DNA from: Eublepharis macularius
Lineage: Eukaryota; Chordata; Lepidosauria; Squamata; Eublepharidae
Direction: 5' to 3'
NCBI RefSeq assembly: GCF_028583425.1
Contig: NC_072807.1
Location: 37,639,001-37,703,000 of the forward strand
DNA length: 64,000 bases
The first letter of the stretch is position 1. Each line of letters starts with the position of its first letter. The notes beneath the pieces are model-generated. The model was not told the DNA's origin and did no database searches. It saw only the letters and a list, made by a program, of their open reading frames with translations. A program made the position numbers and the translations under genes. Positions 45,401-55,358 of the stretch are shown in pieces.

Positions 45401-46190
45401 TTGGTTTCAGTATAGACAGATTAGAGACTTATACAACTCAGACTTTGCAAAAGGGGGCATACGAACAGAGAACTCGGAACTAGAGCAGACCCTTCTTAAA
45501 GAAGACAAGAAAAGAATATCCAAGGTATACCAAGTATTGCTGAAATGGTATACTGAGGATGAGATAGTTAAAACACAGATGGTGAAATGGGCTATAAATT
45601 TCAATAAAGAAATAACAATGGAGGCATGGGAATACTTGTGGAAAACTACAATGAAGACAACGACGTGTATCAATATTAAAGAGAACATTTTCAAAATGAT
45701 CTATCGTTGGTACATGACACCAAAGAAGATTGCGCTAGGGAATTTGAATACTTCTAATAAATGCTGGAAATGTAAGAAACATGAGGGCTCCCTCTATCAT
45801 ATGTGGTGGTCGTGTGAGGTAGCTAGGCAGTTCTGGGGGGAAATAATAAGAGAAATGAGTGAAATTTTACAGTTTCAAATAAATAAGAACCCAGAACTCC
45901 TGCTGCTAAACTTGGGAATGGAGGGAATTCCAGCCCATCATAGGACGTTGATTTTTTATATGACTGCAGCAGCTAGACTTTTGTATGCGCAGAAATGGAA
46001 AGTACAAGAAGTGCCAACTATTGAAGATTGGATCTACAAATTGCTGTATATGGCTGAAATGGATAAGATGACAAGAAAACTGAGAGATCTGGACTCAGGG
46101 CAGTTTAACACAGACTGGGAGAAGCTGAAACAATATCTGGAGAAGAAATGGGAGGTGGGAGGAAAACTGTGGCAGTTTGAGAACTACTGA
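42429..46190 (+). CDS. L1 ORF2 protein (endonuclease-reverse transcriptase)
   Basis: 1,253 aa. It nicks target DNA and copies the L1 RNA at the nick. The N-terminal endonuclease (apurinic type) shows WNVNGLN near residue 11, QETH with E40, GDFNG with D140 and N142, and SDHN with D228 and H229: the expected active-site set. The reverse transcriptase has GKAPGPDGLTAKFYK, VDAEKAFD with D595, GTRQGCPLSPLLF and FADD at 695-698 (D697 and D698). Near the C terminus C1112, C1115, H1124 and C1129 form the Cys/His knuckle typical of L1. No stop, frameshift or missing catalytic residue is visible. The codon use is A-rich, as in other L1s and unlike the host exon. Confidence 0.95.
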   Translation: MNMECKVLSWNVNGLNSPNKRKNIFHWLLKQKCDIVCLQETHIRKQDVKYLKSGKLGKEFVAASNKKKRGVVLYIKEELQPKFVMRDVEARFVAVECNWNLKRVLVVGLYAPNGAKESFFEDLRKHLDDLVYDQIILAGDFNGVTDLELDKKTTKAQKKRGLLPKLFFELIQQETLEDVWRREYPKTKQFTFYSARHLTLSRIDMIWASKDLALWTKEVEIMPMVGSDHNPIMWKFGKRRKRKAWRINEDLLQESENMETLRRETKFFIQYNVNKEVPTSKVWDAYKAVVRGILMDLNGRARKKKEEKRQEIEEKIKAKEVQLKKRPGKKKIHQEIKILQEQLTAMSNKELEWNLKRLNQKAFEGANKPGKYLAWQLKKKREKKIINKICEENKTYLEQTTISRAFYKFYAKLYNKKEVNKESIASYLEKTKLPEISEAWRNKLNSEVTDEEINMAIQSANLGKAPGPDGLTAKFYKTMANELAPFLKEVMNGVFRDQRIPDTWSEANISLIPKEGQDLTSVKNYRPISLLNNDYKIFAKILAERLKGWLSEVIEEEQAGFLPDRQIRDNLRTVINAIEYYDKRCDKEVGFFFVDAEKAFDNLNWDFMFATMEKLQLGERFVRAIKEIYRDQTAAIVVNDELTKKLTISKGTRQGCPLSPLLFILVLEILMIQIRQDEEIRGIKIKDYSYKVRAFADDIMLIVEDPLENMSKVIDKIKEFGDLAGFFINKKKSKILCKNMTKQKQQLLMETTDCEVTSKVKYLGIELTAKNIDLFKNNYEKLWTQIERDLIKWNRLNLSWLGRIAAVKMNVLPRVMFLLQTIPIIRDSKQFEKWQRKISDFVWAGKKPRVKVKVLQDAKERGGMQLPNLRLYHDAICLVWLKEWMTLKNKKLLALEGYKKIFGWHAYLWHDKVKVNSMFLHHFVRRSLFTIWKKYRTYLQEGTPLWVVPYEVIDPRAVDNEQQCLTYKEITKIEVSKLRIKTQEELSPNYDWFQYRQIRDLYNSDFAKGGIRTENSELEQTLLKEDKKRISKVYQVLLKWYTEDEIVKTQMVKWAINFNKEITMEAWEYLWKTTMKTTTCINIKENIFKMIYRWYMTPKKIALGNLNTSNKCWKCKKHEGSLYHMWWSCEVARQFWGEIIREMSEILQFQINKNPELLLLNLGMEGIPAHHRTLIFYMTAAARLLYAQKWKVQEVPTIEDWIYKLLYMAEMDKMTRKLRDLDSGQFNTDWEKLKQYLEKKWEVGGKLWQFENY

Positions 46191-46843
46191 AGTATAATAA
46201 AAGTATAAAAGAGAGGGGTGACTTTACCGGGGGAGGAAGAGAAATGTGAATTTATAAGCAGTTAGATTAATTGATTGAGATATATATAGATATGTATAGG
46301 TTAACTGATAGAGAATAATTAATGATAAGGTTTAAACATGAGGATTGACTAACTAACAATATTTTCTTTCTTTGACAAGATTTATATGCACCAAACTGAA
46401 TGTATAGAAGAGTTAAATTGATTGACTATCTGAGGAGTTATATAGAATTACCATAAAAAGATGAAATGAGTAATACATAGAGAACAAATCAAATTGTTTG
46501 ATTTAAATGTGGGAAATTTTTATGGTTTATGATATATAGGTTTATATAGAAATATTCAAAACTGGAAAATGGGATAAATTGTTTATCTAAAGACGTATAG
46601 TTTGGGTGTATAATAAGTAAGGGAGTTAAAGATGTACTGCTTAATATAATGGAGAATGTATATCTGTTTTAGACAGAGGAATTTAATAGAAGTAAGGGAA
46701 AAGGGACAGAGGGTGGGAAAGCTGTTGGAAGTCAACAAAAGGGGGGGAAAGGGAGGGGGTTAGAAATGAAAAATTAGGGGAAAATTGATTGTAATGTAAA
46801 AATAAAAATGTTCTAACCCAATAAAAAATTTTTCAAAAAAAAA
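46191..46843 (+). other. L1 3' untranslated region with G-rich tract
   Basis: AT-rich sequence with a purine tract at about 46,733-46,763 holding runs of 7, 3 and 5 G, as many L1 3' regions do. AATAAAAA at about 46,820 is the likely polyadenylation signal, and the A tail ends at 46,843. Confidence 0.8.
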
Positions 46844-47019
46844 AAGTCTTTCTCTCATTGGCTGAGAAGACAGGCCAGATACTTCGAGGAAGGTGCTCAG
46901 GCTTCTGTATCCGATTTGGTTTTTCTTAAAGGGCAGAGCATCCTTGGCCAGGGAACCACAGGTGCTTGGATTGACAGCCTCTACTCAGCCAGACTGATTC
47001 TATCACGTTTTTGGTCCAC

Positions 47020-47225
47020 GCTTCTTTCAAGCATCTTGGGGTGGCTTGCACGGTTTTCTCCTCATCCACTGGATCCTCCCAAGATCCCTGTGAGGTAGGT
47101 TAGGTGCTGAGATGGAGATTGGCTCAAGGTCAGCCAGCAGGCTTCCATGCCGGAGTGGGGATTTGAACTTGAGTCTTCTCCAGTCAACATAGTAACCATT
47201 GCACCCTCCTGTGATCTTAACACAC
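47020..47225 (-). repeat. tRNA-derived SINE, MIR-like
   Basis: Reversed copy: GATCCCTGTGAGGTAGGTTA, CTCAAGGTCAGCCAGCAGGC, then GATTTGAACTTGAGTCTTCT and GTAACCATTGCACCCTCCTG. The tail may start near 46,975. Confidence 0.75.
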
Positions 47226-48804
47226 GGGATAGTCCTGTGAATACATTTCCCATGAAGGTCATTGTGAGCTCCGTAGAGAGGACAGAGGAATAAGGGGGGA
47301 GAATTCTGCTCAGATTTCTGGGCGATGGTTAAATTTGCATTGACAAGTTGCACCGAGTAGCAAGCGGTGCTTCGAAAGAGAGAGCCGCTTGAAAGTGTGT
47401 CTAAAAAACAAAACGGCCGTTGTGAGTGAATTGCTGCGACGGCGCAGATGCAAACTGCTGATGCTGCAGCTCTGCTAAAGTGTCTCTGGGCTCGGCGCTG
47501 CTCGGCAGGCAAGCTAGGGAAACCTGCAAAAGACGGTGCAGAGTCCAGAGCCTCAGTTGTCCGAACCAGTGGATGGACATCTTTGAAAAGAATAAGGGGG
47601 GTGGGCATTGATTTCTTAATTTACAAGTTTTTTACCTCGCCTTTCCACTCTCATAGGGCCTCTTTGCTTATACCTCTTTGCTTGCCTTGCCCTGGGGTTC
47701 CTGGGCATGTGCGGAGTGTGTTTTTCTGCATTCCCAGACTGGCAGAGGGGGTGACTATCCTTTCCCAAAATGGGTCAAGGGCTGATGCAGCATTCCTACC
47801 ACACTTGGGAGCGAACTCTGCCGCCGCTCTCTCGGTCACCTCGCCTAAGAAGGGGAAGAGCGGTCAAAGTCCGTCGCAGAGGTCCATCGGCTGTTCAGGG
47901 TGCTCTTTGCAGGCCAGCTGTGTTCGTTTGTGCAAAAGAAGTCCCAACACATTCTGGGAGAAAGAAGGACCCTCTGCTCTCCTTTGGGAAAATATAAAAG
48001 CTGGCAGTTGTTCGGATCTGCCCGTAGCACTAACTGGAACGCCGAGGTTCCTCTCTGCCCCCTCGCAGCACAGAGGGCAGAATTCAAGAAACAAACGAGG
48101 GCCACCTTTTATTTTGACAGCTGTAGTTGCGATGCGGAATGCACTGAGTCAACAGGAGCTGCGTAGGATGGGCTCGCCCAGTGGTTAGAAGGCACGATGT
48201 TACGGTAGAAATTTCCTGGAGTGGAGGGGGTGGCCTGTTTTAAGGAAGCTGCAGCCAGCAACTTGTTAGACTCGCTGAGCTGGAAGACCTTCCGTGCCCA
48301 CCTGTTGGCTTAAAAGGTGCTCCGTTTAAGCAGGCGTTTGCCGTTACTCTAGAGGAGCTGCTTTTTTGCCAACGGACATCCTCTTTGCCCTTGCCAGTTT
48401 GATTTTCATGGGTTCCTCCCCCCCTCCATTAATATGCTTCTAATGGGCATCCGTTATAAACCTCCTACCCATTAGTTTAAATGAATAATGCATTAAAAGG
48501 CAGCTCCCCCGGCCACTTACTTTGGAGGAGGCTCATCGACTGGCAGTGGGTGATGTGAAGGTTGCAGCCAGTCTCTTGCGGCTGGGGAAATGCATCCGTG
48601 GCCGTGGAGGCCTAGTGTCTTGCTCTCTCTCTCTTTCAAATGCTGAAGCCCTGCAATCCTTCCTCTAAACAGGAACCAAAATCCTAACACGTGATATCCC
48701 ACAAATGTAGCTACCAGCAATCTCTGATTAGCTTTGGCGGAGCAAAGGAGAGGGTAAGGGGGGGCAGGCTCCTTGTAGGTTTTCAAGAGGCATCTACTCT
48801 AGAG
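47226..48804. other. intron 1, no exon recognised
   Basis: A 246-aa plus frame (47,448-48,188) is GC-favoured and overlaps frames on the other strand. It has no domain and no sensible splice context, so I do not call it. A short SINE tail may lie at 47,620-47,665. Confidence 0.4.
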
Positions 48805-49040
48805 GAGGGGGCACGGCTCAGTGGTAGAGCATCCCCTTGGCATGCAGAAAGTCCTAGGTTTTAATCCCCCGCATCGCCAGTTAAAAGGGTCAGGCAGTAG
48901 ATGATGGGAAAGTCGCCTCTCTGAGATCTTGGATAGCCACTGGCAGTCTGAGCCGACGATATTGACCGTAATAGACCCAAGTGTCTGATTCCATGTAAGG
49001 AAGGTCCATATATGTGCACTTGTGCAAACTGAGATCAGGT
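48805..49040 (+). repeat. tRNA-derived SINE, second head type
   Basis: The A box region CGGCTCAGTGGTAGAGCATC and B box region CTAGGTTTTAATCCCCC are spaced as in a tRNA. The body carries AAGGGTCAGGCAGTAGATGA, GGGAAAGTCGCCTCTCTGAG and CCACTGGCAGTCTGAGCCGA, followed by a drift into unique sequence. This head differs from both other SINE types in the window. Confidence 0.7.
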
Positions 49041-49049
49041 TCTCCAGCT

Positions 49050-49123
49050 TTTCCTAAAGAATCCTGGGAATTGTAGTTTGGCAAGCGTGAGGAATTTTCA
49101 GCTTCCCTCCTCTCAAGGGATGC
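49050..49123 (+). repeat. short dispersed repeat fragment
   Basis: AGAATCCTGGGAATTGTAG and the following GCAAGCGTGAGGAATTTTCA match the block at 25,935-26,015. Its class is unknown to me. Confidence 0.5.
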
Positions 49124-49272
49124 TTGAGAATTCGATCCAGAGGAGTTAGCCGTGTTAGTCTAGAGTTGCAAAATCTGACGAAGAGAGCTGTGGCTCTCGA
49201 AAGCTTATGCTACAATCAAGTTGGTTAGTCTTAAAGGTGCTACTGGACTCTTTACTATTTTGAGAATTCGAG
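49124..49272 (+). mobile_element. PLE terminal insertion with TSD
   Basis: TTGAGAATTCGA is duplicated exactly at 49,124-49,135 and 49,261-49,272. The insert (49,136-49,260) begins with about 37 bases of the inverted element end (TCCAGAGGAGTTAGCCGTGT...GTTGCAAAA). It then continues forward from CTGACGA through GAAAGCTTATGC to CTACTGGACTCTTTACTATT. Confidence 0.87.
49175..49202 (+). ncRNA. hammerhead-like core, PLE
   Basis: CTGACGA (49,175-49,181), stem II GAGAGC/GCTCTC with loop TGTG, then GAAA (49,199-49,202). Compared with the copies at 16.2, 16.9 and 61.3 kb the fifth pair of stem II is G-C instead of A-U, a compensatory change. Stem I is weak. Confidence 0.52.
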
Positions 49273-50379
49273 TGGGTTTTAATTTAAGTCTGCAGTTGTG
49301 AATATGCCCTTGCGTTGTTTGGTTGGTCTCCTGGGCAGCGCCGCTTTAATAGATTCTTAGCTACCTGATACGTAAGTTAAATGATAAAGTAACTGATCAA
49401 GCACACCAGTTAACAAATTAACCAAGACGAGGACCTGAAGATGTAATTAAGTGGGCAGAATTTTATTATTTATTATGGTTATTTATTGAATTTCTAGTCT
49501 GCCCTCCCCGCAAGTGGGCTCATTGAGAAGAAAACATTACAGCAGTAGGTGAAGGAATGCCTCTGAGCATGTGCAGAAGTACACGAATAGGTGTGCAGCC
49601 GTGCAGGCATTCAGTAGCTGCTGCATTTTCCTAGCACCGCTACTTAAAACACTTGCCTGATTACATAGCTGTATTTGCAGTGGCCCTGTGTCTCCGCGGG
49701 GGGCTTTGTAAGTGCGTTTGGGAGATATTGGGAGCTGCAGTAGCATGAAGCCCCTCCTCCTAAACTGTTGAGTTGACTCCCTCCTCCTCAACTGGGTTGG
49801 CTTAGCAGGTCGTTTCTTGGCACTCTCGAAGGGATTTGAAATAATCGCCCAGCTCTTTGGTTCTGCGGTTCTTGCTGTAACCAGTGACGGCCTTTGGCTC
49901 GTAAGGCCTTCTTTGTGTTGTTTTACGTATTCCTTTGAGTCTTCTGCCAGGAGATGAGAAGGCAAGCAACGCAACAAGCGCTTGGATAGACAGATAGCGG
50001 CGATTAGTATGAAGGCTGCATCCCTGTTGTCCGTTAAGGGACCTGGTGCTAGCATCCTGCAACCTTGGCTGTGGAGGAAAAAGCTGGAAGCATCCTTATC
50101 GGGGAAGAGCCGCTGGGCAGCTGATTCCCCCTGGGATTATACCTGGCAGGGGCAGATCGGGTTGGCTTTAACTCTTCCACTTATCTTCATCTATGTGGGG
50201 GGCGGAGTGGAGAGAGAAATGCAAAGTAAATTGCAGGCAAAAGTAAAAGGGAACAATCACATTTGACAGGTCCCTCGACAGACAAACAGTAGTAATTTTT
50301 TTTTGAAAGGGCATTCTGCAAGGTACATTGCAGGAAATCGGGGTATTACAGTTTAGGGCCAATTGTGCCTGTTGCTGGG
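49273..50379. other. intron 1, LINE tail inside
   Basis: A reversed CR1/L2 tail is at about 49,470-49,525 (TTTCTAGTCTGCCCTCCCCG, CAAGTGGGCTC). The 172-aa minus frame at 49,537-50,055 has no domain. Otherwise nothing is recognised. Confidence 0.4.
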
Positions 50380-50445
50380 GAAATCTCATGCGGAAATAAA
50401 TGTTGTAAGTCTTGAAGGTGCCACTGGTCTCCACTGATATGTAGT
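50380..50445 (+). repeat. PLE terminal fragment
   Basis: GAAATCTCATGCGGAAATAA, TGTTGTAAGTCTTGAAGGTG and CCACTGGTCTCC match the closing part of the PLE ends of the third subtype. Confidence 0.55.
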
Positions 50446-50574
50446 TTACAGCGCAGGCCTAAGTGGATTTACACCCTTCCAAGTCTGTTGAAGTCAGTGG
50501 GTTTATAATTTTAACTCTGGTTAGGATTGCGCCGTTAGCTACCCAAAGGAGCTGATAAACACAGGGGCTGGAGA

Positions 50575-50665
50575 CGCATAGAATCATAGGATTGGAAGGG
50601 ACCTCTAAGGGCCTCTAGTCTAACCCCCTGCACACTGCAGGAAATGCACAGTTATCTCCCTCCCC
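50575..50665. repeat. CR1-like fragment
   Basis: AGAATCATAGGATTGGAAGG and GACCTCTAAGGGCCTCTAGT, then CTAACCCCCTGCACACTGCA, form a phrase common in CR1-type repeats of reptiles and birds. It is short; orientation is uncertain. Confidence 0.55.
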
Positions 50666-51989
50666 GCTCCAGAAGGGAGAGACGGAGGCAGAATCTCTTA
50701 TCCCTGCACTGTTTCACCAATCATAAATGCCCACTAGGCTGTTTTCAGCCCCCCCGCCCCAGTTGCAGAAAGAAAAGCCAGGTTGACTATAAGCTGCCTG
50801 GGGGAGCAGCAGTTTGGGGGAAATGGCGTAGGAGGAGTTAAATGTCCCCTAGCCATGTAACTCCCCTCTGGCACAGCTGCTTTTGGGGTGCCAAAAAAAG
50901 TGTGGAATCCAATCACACTTTTCCAGCGTGAAACTAGTTTCATCCAAACGGTGCTATTGTCAGATGGCTTCCACTAATCCGTGCTTTTTGTTGTTTGCAC
51001 ACGTAAAATGCACCTGTTTGGAAATGCGTTTCTCTTTCATTTGTACACTACGAGAACTCTCAGGGGTACATCTCTTATTTTGTATGCTCCCTTGTGGATT
51101 TTATTTTTTTGAAAAGCAGAGTATGCGTTTCTTAAACAAACAGATGGAGGTTTAAATTGGCTTCCAAAATGTTGCAGGGCCGGGGTCCTGTGATTCATTT
51201 GCAAGCTTCTCCTGCGGTCATCTTTGCTAAACAGGGTTTTGCAGAATTCAGTAGCTTTTCAGAAGCCTTTTTGACCAGAGATGGTAATGGAACAAAAGAA
51301 ATGTGTATCCGCACCTTTCTCAGGAACAGTCCCTTTCTCATCCCAAGATGAGAACAGTTCCTTCTTCATCCCATGTTTTAAAAAACCGTTTCTGACTTTT
51401 GCTGATGTTCTTCTTGTTCATCTAGATTTCTGAAAAGAGGGGGAAAGGTTTAAGAAATGGGACGTAACTGCCAGCAGAGTGATTTTTGAAGTCATTGAAA
51501 GTACCCGGCATAATTTAGCTGTCAGGCGGGAAAAGGTTACCCTCGATTAGAAACATACAGAGAAATGCCAGCGCTCGTTTCGGTAACTCCAGATTTGCAG
51601 TTTTCGAAAATGAGTTTGGAATTTACTCTGCTTGCGTTGCAGACATCTGCATTTTGTAAAGTGGACATTTTGGGATGTGTCTAGACAGGGAGAGCGGGGG
51701 AGGGGGCTTTACTCTGGCACAAGGAGAAGTGGAGGGTAGATGTTGGAAGAGGCCGTGTGAGTACGGGCATGATCCAGCACGTGCTTCAGTGAAATGAAGG
51801 GGGAGCTGTGCGAGAGAATTTAGATGATGGACTGTGTCCCCTGGAGTTAGTATGTGGCGGCTTGGATTTCCACTTCAGGTGTCAGAATTACGATTACAAA
51901 TTTGATTACCGTTTTCTGTCTAGGACATTTTTATCCTGTGCCTCCTCCAAGGAGCTCTGAGTGGTGCACTTGGTTCTCTTTTGCTCAGC
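50666..51989. other. intron 1, no exon recognised
   Basis: Unique sequence by eye. Frames up to 90 aa have no domain. Confidence 0.4.
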
Positions 51990-52345
51990 TCTTCCTTCCA
52001 TCTTCAGTGTACCCATTTCCTTGAAGCAGGACTCAGTTTCCAAACTCCAGAACAACTTCCTTGCTCTCCTTTTCTTGAACTGATTCCAGTTTTTCTACAT
52101 CTTTCTTAAAGCATGGTGCTTTGAACGGGACACAATATTCCCAATGAAGAATCATCTAGTGCAAGAACAGACTGAAACTATTGCTACTTGAGAGTGGGAT
52201 ACTATGTTGATATTCATGCAGGCTGTGATCATATTTGCCTTTTTTGCCGCTGTTTCACACGGCTGGCTCACACTTCCCTTGGGATCAGTGACAATCCCAA
52301 GATCCTACTGGCTTCCCTTTGTAACACCACCGTGCTTCTGCTTGT
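51990..52345 (-). mobile_element. CR1 LINE fragment
   Basis: On the plus strand: TTGCTCTCCTTTTCTTGAAC, CCAGTTTTTCTACATCTTTC, AAGCATGGTGCTTTGAACGG and ACACAATATTCCCAATGAAG. Reversed, this is the familiar CR1 stretch that follows the 3' coding region. It is diverged and non-coding. Confidence 0.65.
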
Positions 52346-54473
52346 ATTTGCGCATTTGCCATCAAAATGTAACATTTCACGCCACCTGTTAACAATGAAT
52401 TCGTTGACCTTCAAGGTGCTACAAGATTCTTGCCTGTTTTCAACTTCAACTTGCAGAGTTTTGCTTAGGAATCTTAAAGGAGTGTGCACTAAGTGTCCTC
52501 TGATTTGCTTTGTTTTGTAAATAATATAGCAGCAAAATTGTATATCTCATTTCACAATAGCAGTGGCATAATCTTTGGACAGGAGCCCTTTTCTCAGTGC
52601 CATTTGCTCAGGTAGTCTTTTGACAAGTGGATTGCATAAAAATGCCCTTTAAATAACGGGTTTGTGTGGATTTTCCATACCCAGTCAATTTCATCTTGCA
52701 GTTTACTGGAACCTTTTAAAAGGCAGTTAGAATAGGGTACGGTAGAAAAATTGCTTTTATCATTTTTTTTAGAAGCTGTAAACAAAAGGCTTGCTTCTTG
52801 AGAATAAAAGAACAGGCTTCTCCATTCTAAGTGGATGGCGAAGGCAAAATTGCTATTTAAAGAGGATTATTAGAGCTTTCGCTTAGTAAACAACACTGTA
52901 GATTTCACAACTTTGTGTTTGATCAGGATTACACACAGTCATAGATGTAGCAGAAAGATGGATAACCAATTTGGCTCAAGGGCAGTGCTGAGGGCTGCGA
53001 GCATGTTAAGATTTTGCAGGAACATAGAAAGTTTTGTTTATTTACTGTATAGTCTCTCTTTCACGGTGAGGCTCAAAAAGCACAGGTTGTGGTAAGAGTT
53101 GGGGAATTCAGCTTCTTAAAAATATTGGCTTTTTGTAAAAAAAAGTCCCATGTTTCTAGTCCTCATATGTGTGTGTGGGCATCGTCAAGTCACTGCAGAC
53201 TTATGGCAACCCCTGCTAGGGTTTTCAAGTGTTTTGTTCCTCACCTTTACCAGAAGAAATTATGCAAAATGTATGGGGCATTCAGAATAAGTTTGCTGTT
53301 TTAGATCTTTGTATGCCATTAAAGGTACTTGATTGATTGATTGAAGTTAGGCAAAATAAGCCACTGCGCTTAATTCATAGTTTAGAAAATCTGGCATTCC
53401 CCCCCCCCATAAACACAATTTACAAATTTTGTGTACCTGGCAGACAAATATGGCAGGCTCCTTAGTACCTGATTCCACCACATTATGATTCTGAAATTGT
53501 CAGCTTCAGATATGAGTCAGTGGTTCAGATCTTGAGAAATTTGGCTTGGACTAATGAGAGTTGACCCCCCCCCCTAAAAAGTGAACTGAGCCTCGAAGCT
53601 ATTGACCACATTGGCCCTCGCTAACCTCTCCCACCCTCGGCACAGAAGTCCGCCCTTTGGTTTACTGCAGAGCTGGATGGCCTCAAGAGGTCTGGAAGAC
53701 ATCTAGAAAGACACTTCTTGGAAACTCGCTCTGATATTGATAGAGTTAGAAAATAAAGAAATAAATACTTAATTGGACAATTGTTGCCAATATTTATTTT
53801 CAGGCTTCTTATACAGTGAGACGGACTAGTAAATTGGAGGAGGTTGTGCCCATTAAATGAAAGGACAAAAACTCCTCCAAGTTCCTAGTGTTGCTAATAC
53901 TGTTACTAATACTGTTACTGGTGTTACTAACGTTGTTCCTCTGGCCACATGCTTCCATGACTTTCAATGCTTCGACTGGAGTAACTTTGCGTTGGATTGC
54001 TCTGTAAGTCACATCTATTGAAACGGACGCTGCCGGGTCTTCCACAAGTATGTAGGATTTGTGTTTCCTCCTCCTAAGCCTCCTAGTTATAAAAGTAGCA
54101 CCTTTTTCTCCCTTAAGTGTTTTCCTTTTGTCTGCTCGGAGAAATTGTTTTTATAAATGCTTCAGAGGATAAAAGGTTCTGTTCCTTTTGTTAGAGCATT
54201 TTGAGAGAGGGGTCTTTTTTAATAATTAGAAAAGGCATTTTCGAATAATCCAGCTACGCTTGGCTAATTGGGGAGAGGGGAGAGGAGGCGCATCATTTGG
54301 AATGTTTAATATCGCCGCCCTCCAGTTTCTTCTGTAGGATGAAAATAGAGCCATTGTTTTCCAGGATGTCGGCCTCCCAGAAGAGGGATGAAAACAGCAA
54401 GCATGGACAGGAGAGGGGAGGGTTCAGAGGAAAACGGGGGGGGGGGGCTAAAACGGAGGCGAAAATAAGAGGT
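52346..54473. other. intron 1, small repeat fragments
   Basis: A PLE-like tail (ACCTTCAAGGTGCTACAAGA) is at about 52,405-52,435. A dispersed-repeat phrase (ATCGTCAAGTCACTGCAGAC, TTATGGCAACCCC) lies at 53,180-53,215. Local repeats of ACTGTTACTAAT-type words occur at 53,895-53,930. No gene is recognised. Confidence 0.4.
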
Positions 54474-54609
54474 GGCTACTTGCAGGAAAAGACCCCACCA
54501 AGTACACATGGCGGGACATTCCCCGGCATATCCGGGCTGGTCTGGGAGCCAGTTTGTTAAACTGTTCAAACAGAAGAGCAGCTGCCATGCCGGGTCAGGC
54601 CAGCTTCCA
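54474..54609 (+). repeat. direct repeat, copy 1
   Basis: GGCTACTTGCAGGAAAAGAC through CATGGCGGGACATTCCCC to GGGTCAGGCCAGCTTCCAC recurs 650 bp downstream at 55,124-55,244 with scattered substitutions and small gaps. The class is unknown; it may be a local duplication or a dispersed repeat. Confidence 0.7.
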
Positions 54610-54865
54610 CCGTCAGAGGAACCACCAAAATGTTTTTGGAAGCTGTGGAAGCAGAGCACACAGGACGGAGACGCTCTCAGTTGGTCCCTTCCTGACCAGC
54701 TGCAGACAAAGGTAGACTGCCTTTGAACATGAAGGTTCCATTTTGCCGTTGTGGCAAACAGCCATAGATGAACTTTCCCACCGTGGATTTGTATAATTTC
54801 CCCTTTAAACCTGCTAACGAAGGAGATCCTGAGTTTTTTCTCATTCCCTCTGAGCTCTCCTCTGA
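54610..54865. other. spacer between direct repeat and SINE
   Basis: No gene or repeat is recognised here. Confidence 0.4.
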
Positions 54866-55123
54866 TCTGTAACAACAACAACAACAACAACATTCAATTT
54901 ATACACCACCCTTCAGGACAACTTAACGCCCACTCTGAGTGGTTTACAAAGTGTGTTATTATTATCCTCACAACAATCCCCCTGTGAGGTGGGTGGGGCT
55001 GAGAGAGCTCTGAGAGAGCTGTGACTGACCCAAGGTCACCCAGCGGGCTTCAAGTGGAGGAGTGGGGAATCAAACCCGGCTCTCCAGATTAGAGTCCTGC
55101 GCTCTTAACCACGACACCGAACT
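54866..55123 (-). repeat. tRNA-derived SINE, MIR-like, AAC tail
   Basis: Reversed copy with an AAC-repeat tail (54,870-54,892), CACCCTTCAGGACAACTTAA, core CCCAAGGTCACCCAGCGGGC, B box GGGGAATCAAACCCGGCTCT and head GCTCTTAACCACGACACCGA. It is the same subfamily as at 8.6 kb. It abuts copy 2 of the direct repeat exactly. Confidence 0.8.
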
Positions 55124-55244
55124 GGCTACTTGCAGGAAAAGACCCCACCAAATGCACATGGCGGGACATTCCCTGGCATATCCAGAATGGTCTGGGAACT
55201 ACTCGAACAGAAGAGCAGCCAAGCTGGGTCAGGCCAGTTTCTAC
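55124..55244 (+). repeat. direct repeat, copy 2
   Basis: Same order of blocks as at 54,474: GGCTACTTGCAGGAAAAGAC, CACATGGCGGGACATTCCCT and AACAGAAGAGCAGCCAAGCT. It starts at the head end of the SINE. Confidence 0.7.
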
Positions 55245-55358
55245 TTGCACAGGACCCTAGGGATTCTCAGTCTGGGTGTGTCCTTTCTGTTTGCTTCCTA
55301 GATTCCTTCCCCTCTTCAGACAACCACCCACAGGAAAACTCATAGCTGGAAAGGATGT
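55245..55358. other. spacer, no feature
   Basis: Short unique stretch between the direct repeat and the hAT-type element. Confidence 0.4.

Larger units (their letters stand above)
40722..46860 (+). mobile_element. full-length L1 with intact ORFs and TSD
   Basis: AAGTCTTTCTCTCATTG is duplicated exactly at 40,722-40,738 and 46,844-46,860 (two of the 17 bases could belong to the poly(A)). The element (40,739-46,843, about 6.1 kb) has a 0.9-kb 5' untranslated region, ORF1, ORF2, a 0.65-kb 3' untranslated region with a G-rich tract, and a short A tail. Both ORFs are open from end to end. The L1 lies in the sense direction of the host gene, in presumed intron 1. Intact ORFs and a perfect duplication point to a recent insertion that may still be competent for movement. 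Confidence 0.92.

Noticed and set aside
47448..48188. 246-aa plus-strand frame
   Set aside because: Overlapping frames on the opposite strand, no domain, and no match to expected ENTREP exon 2 features.
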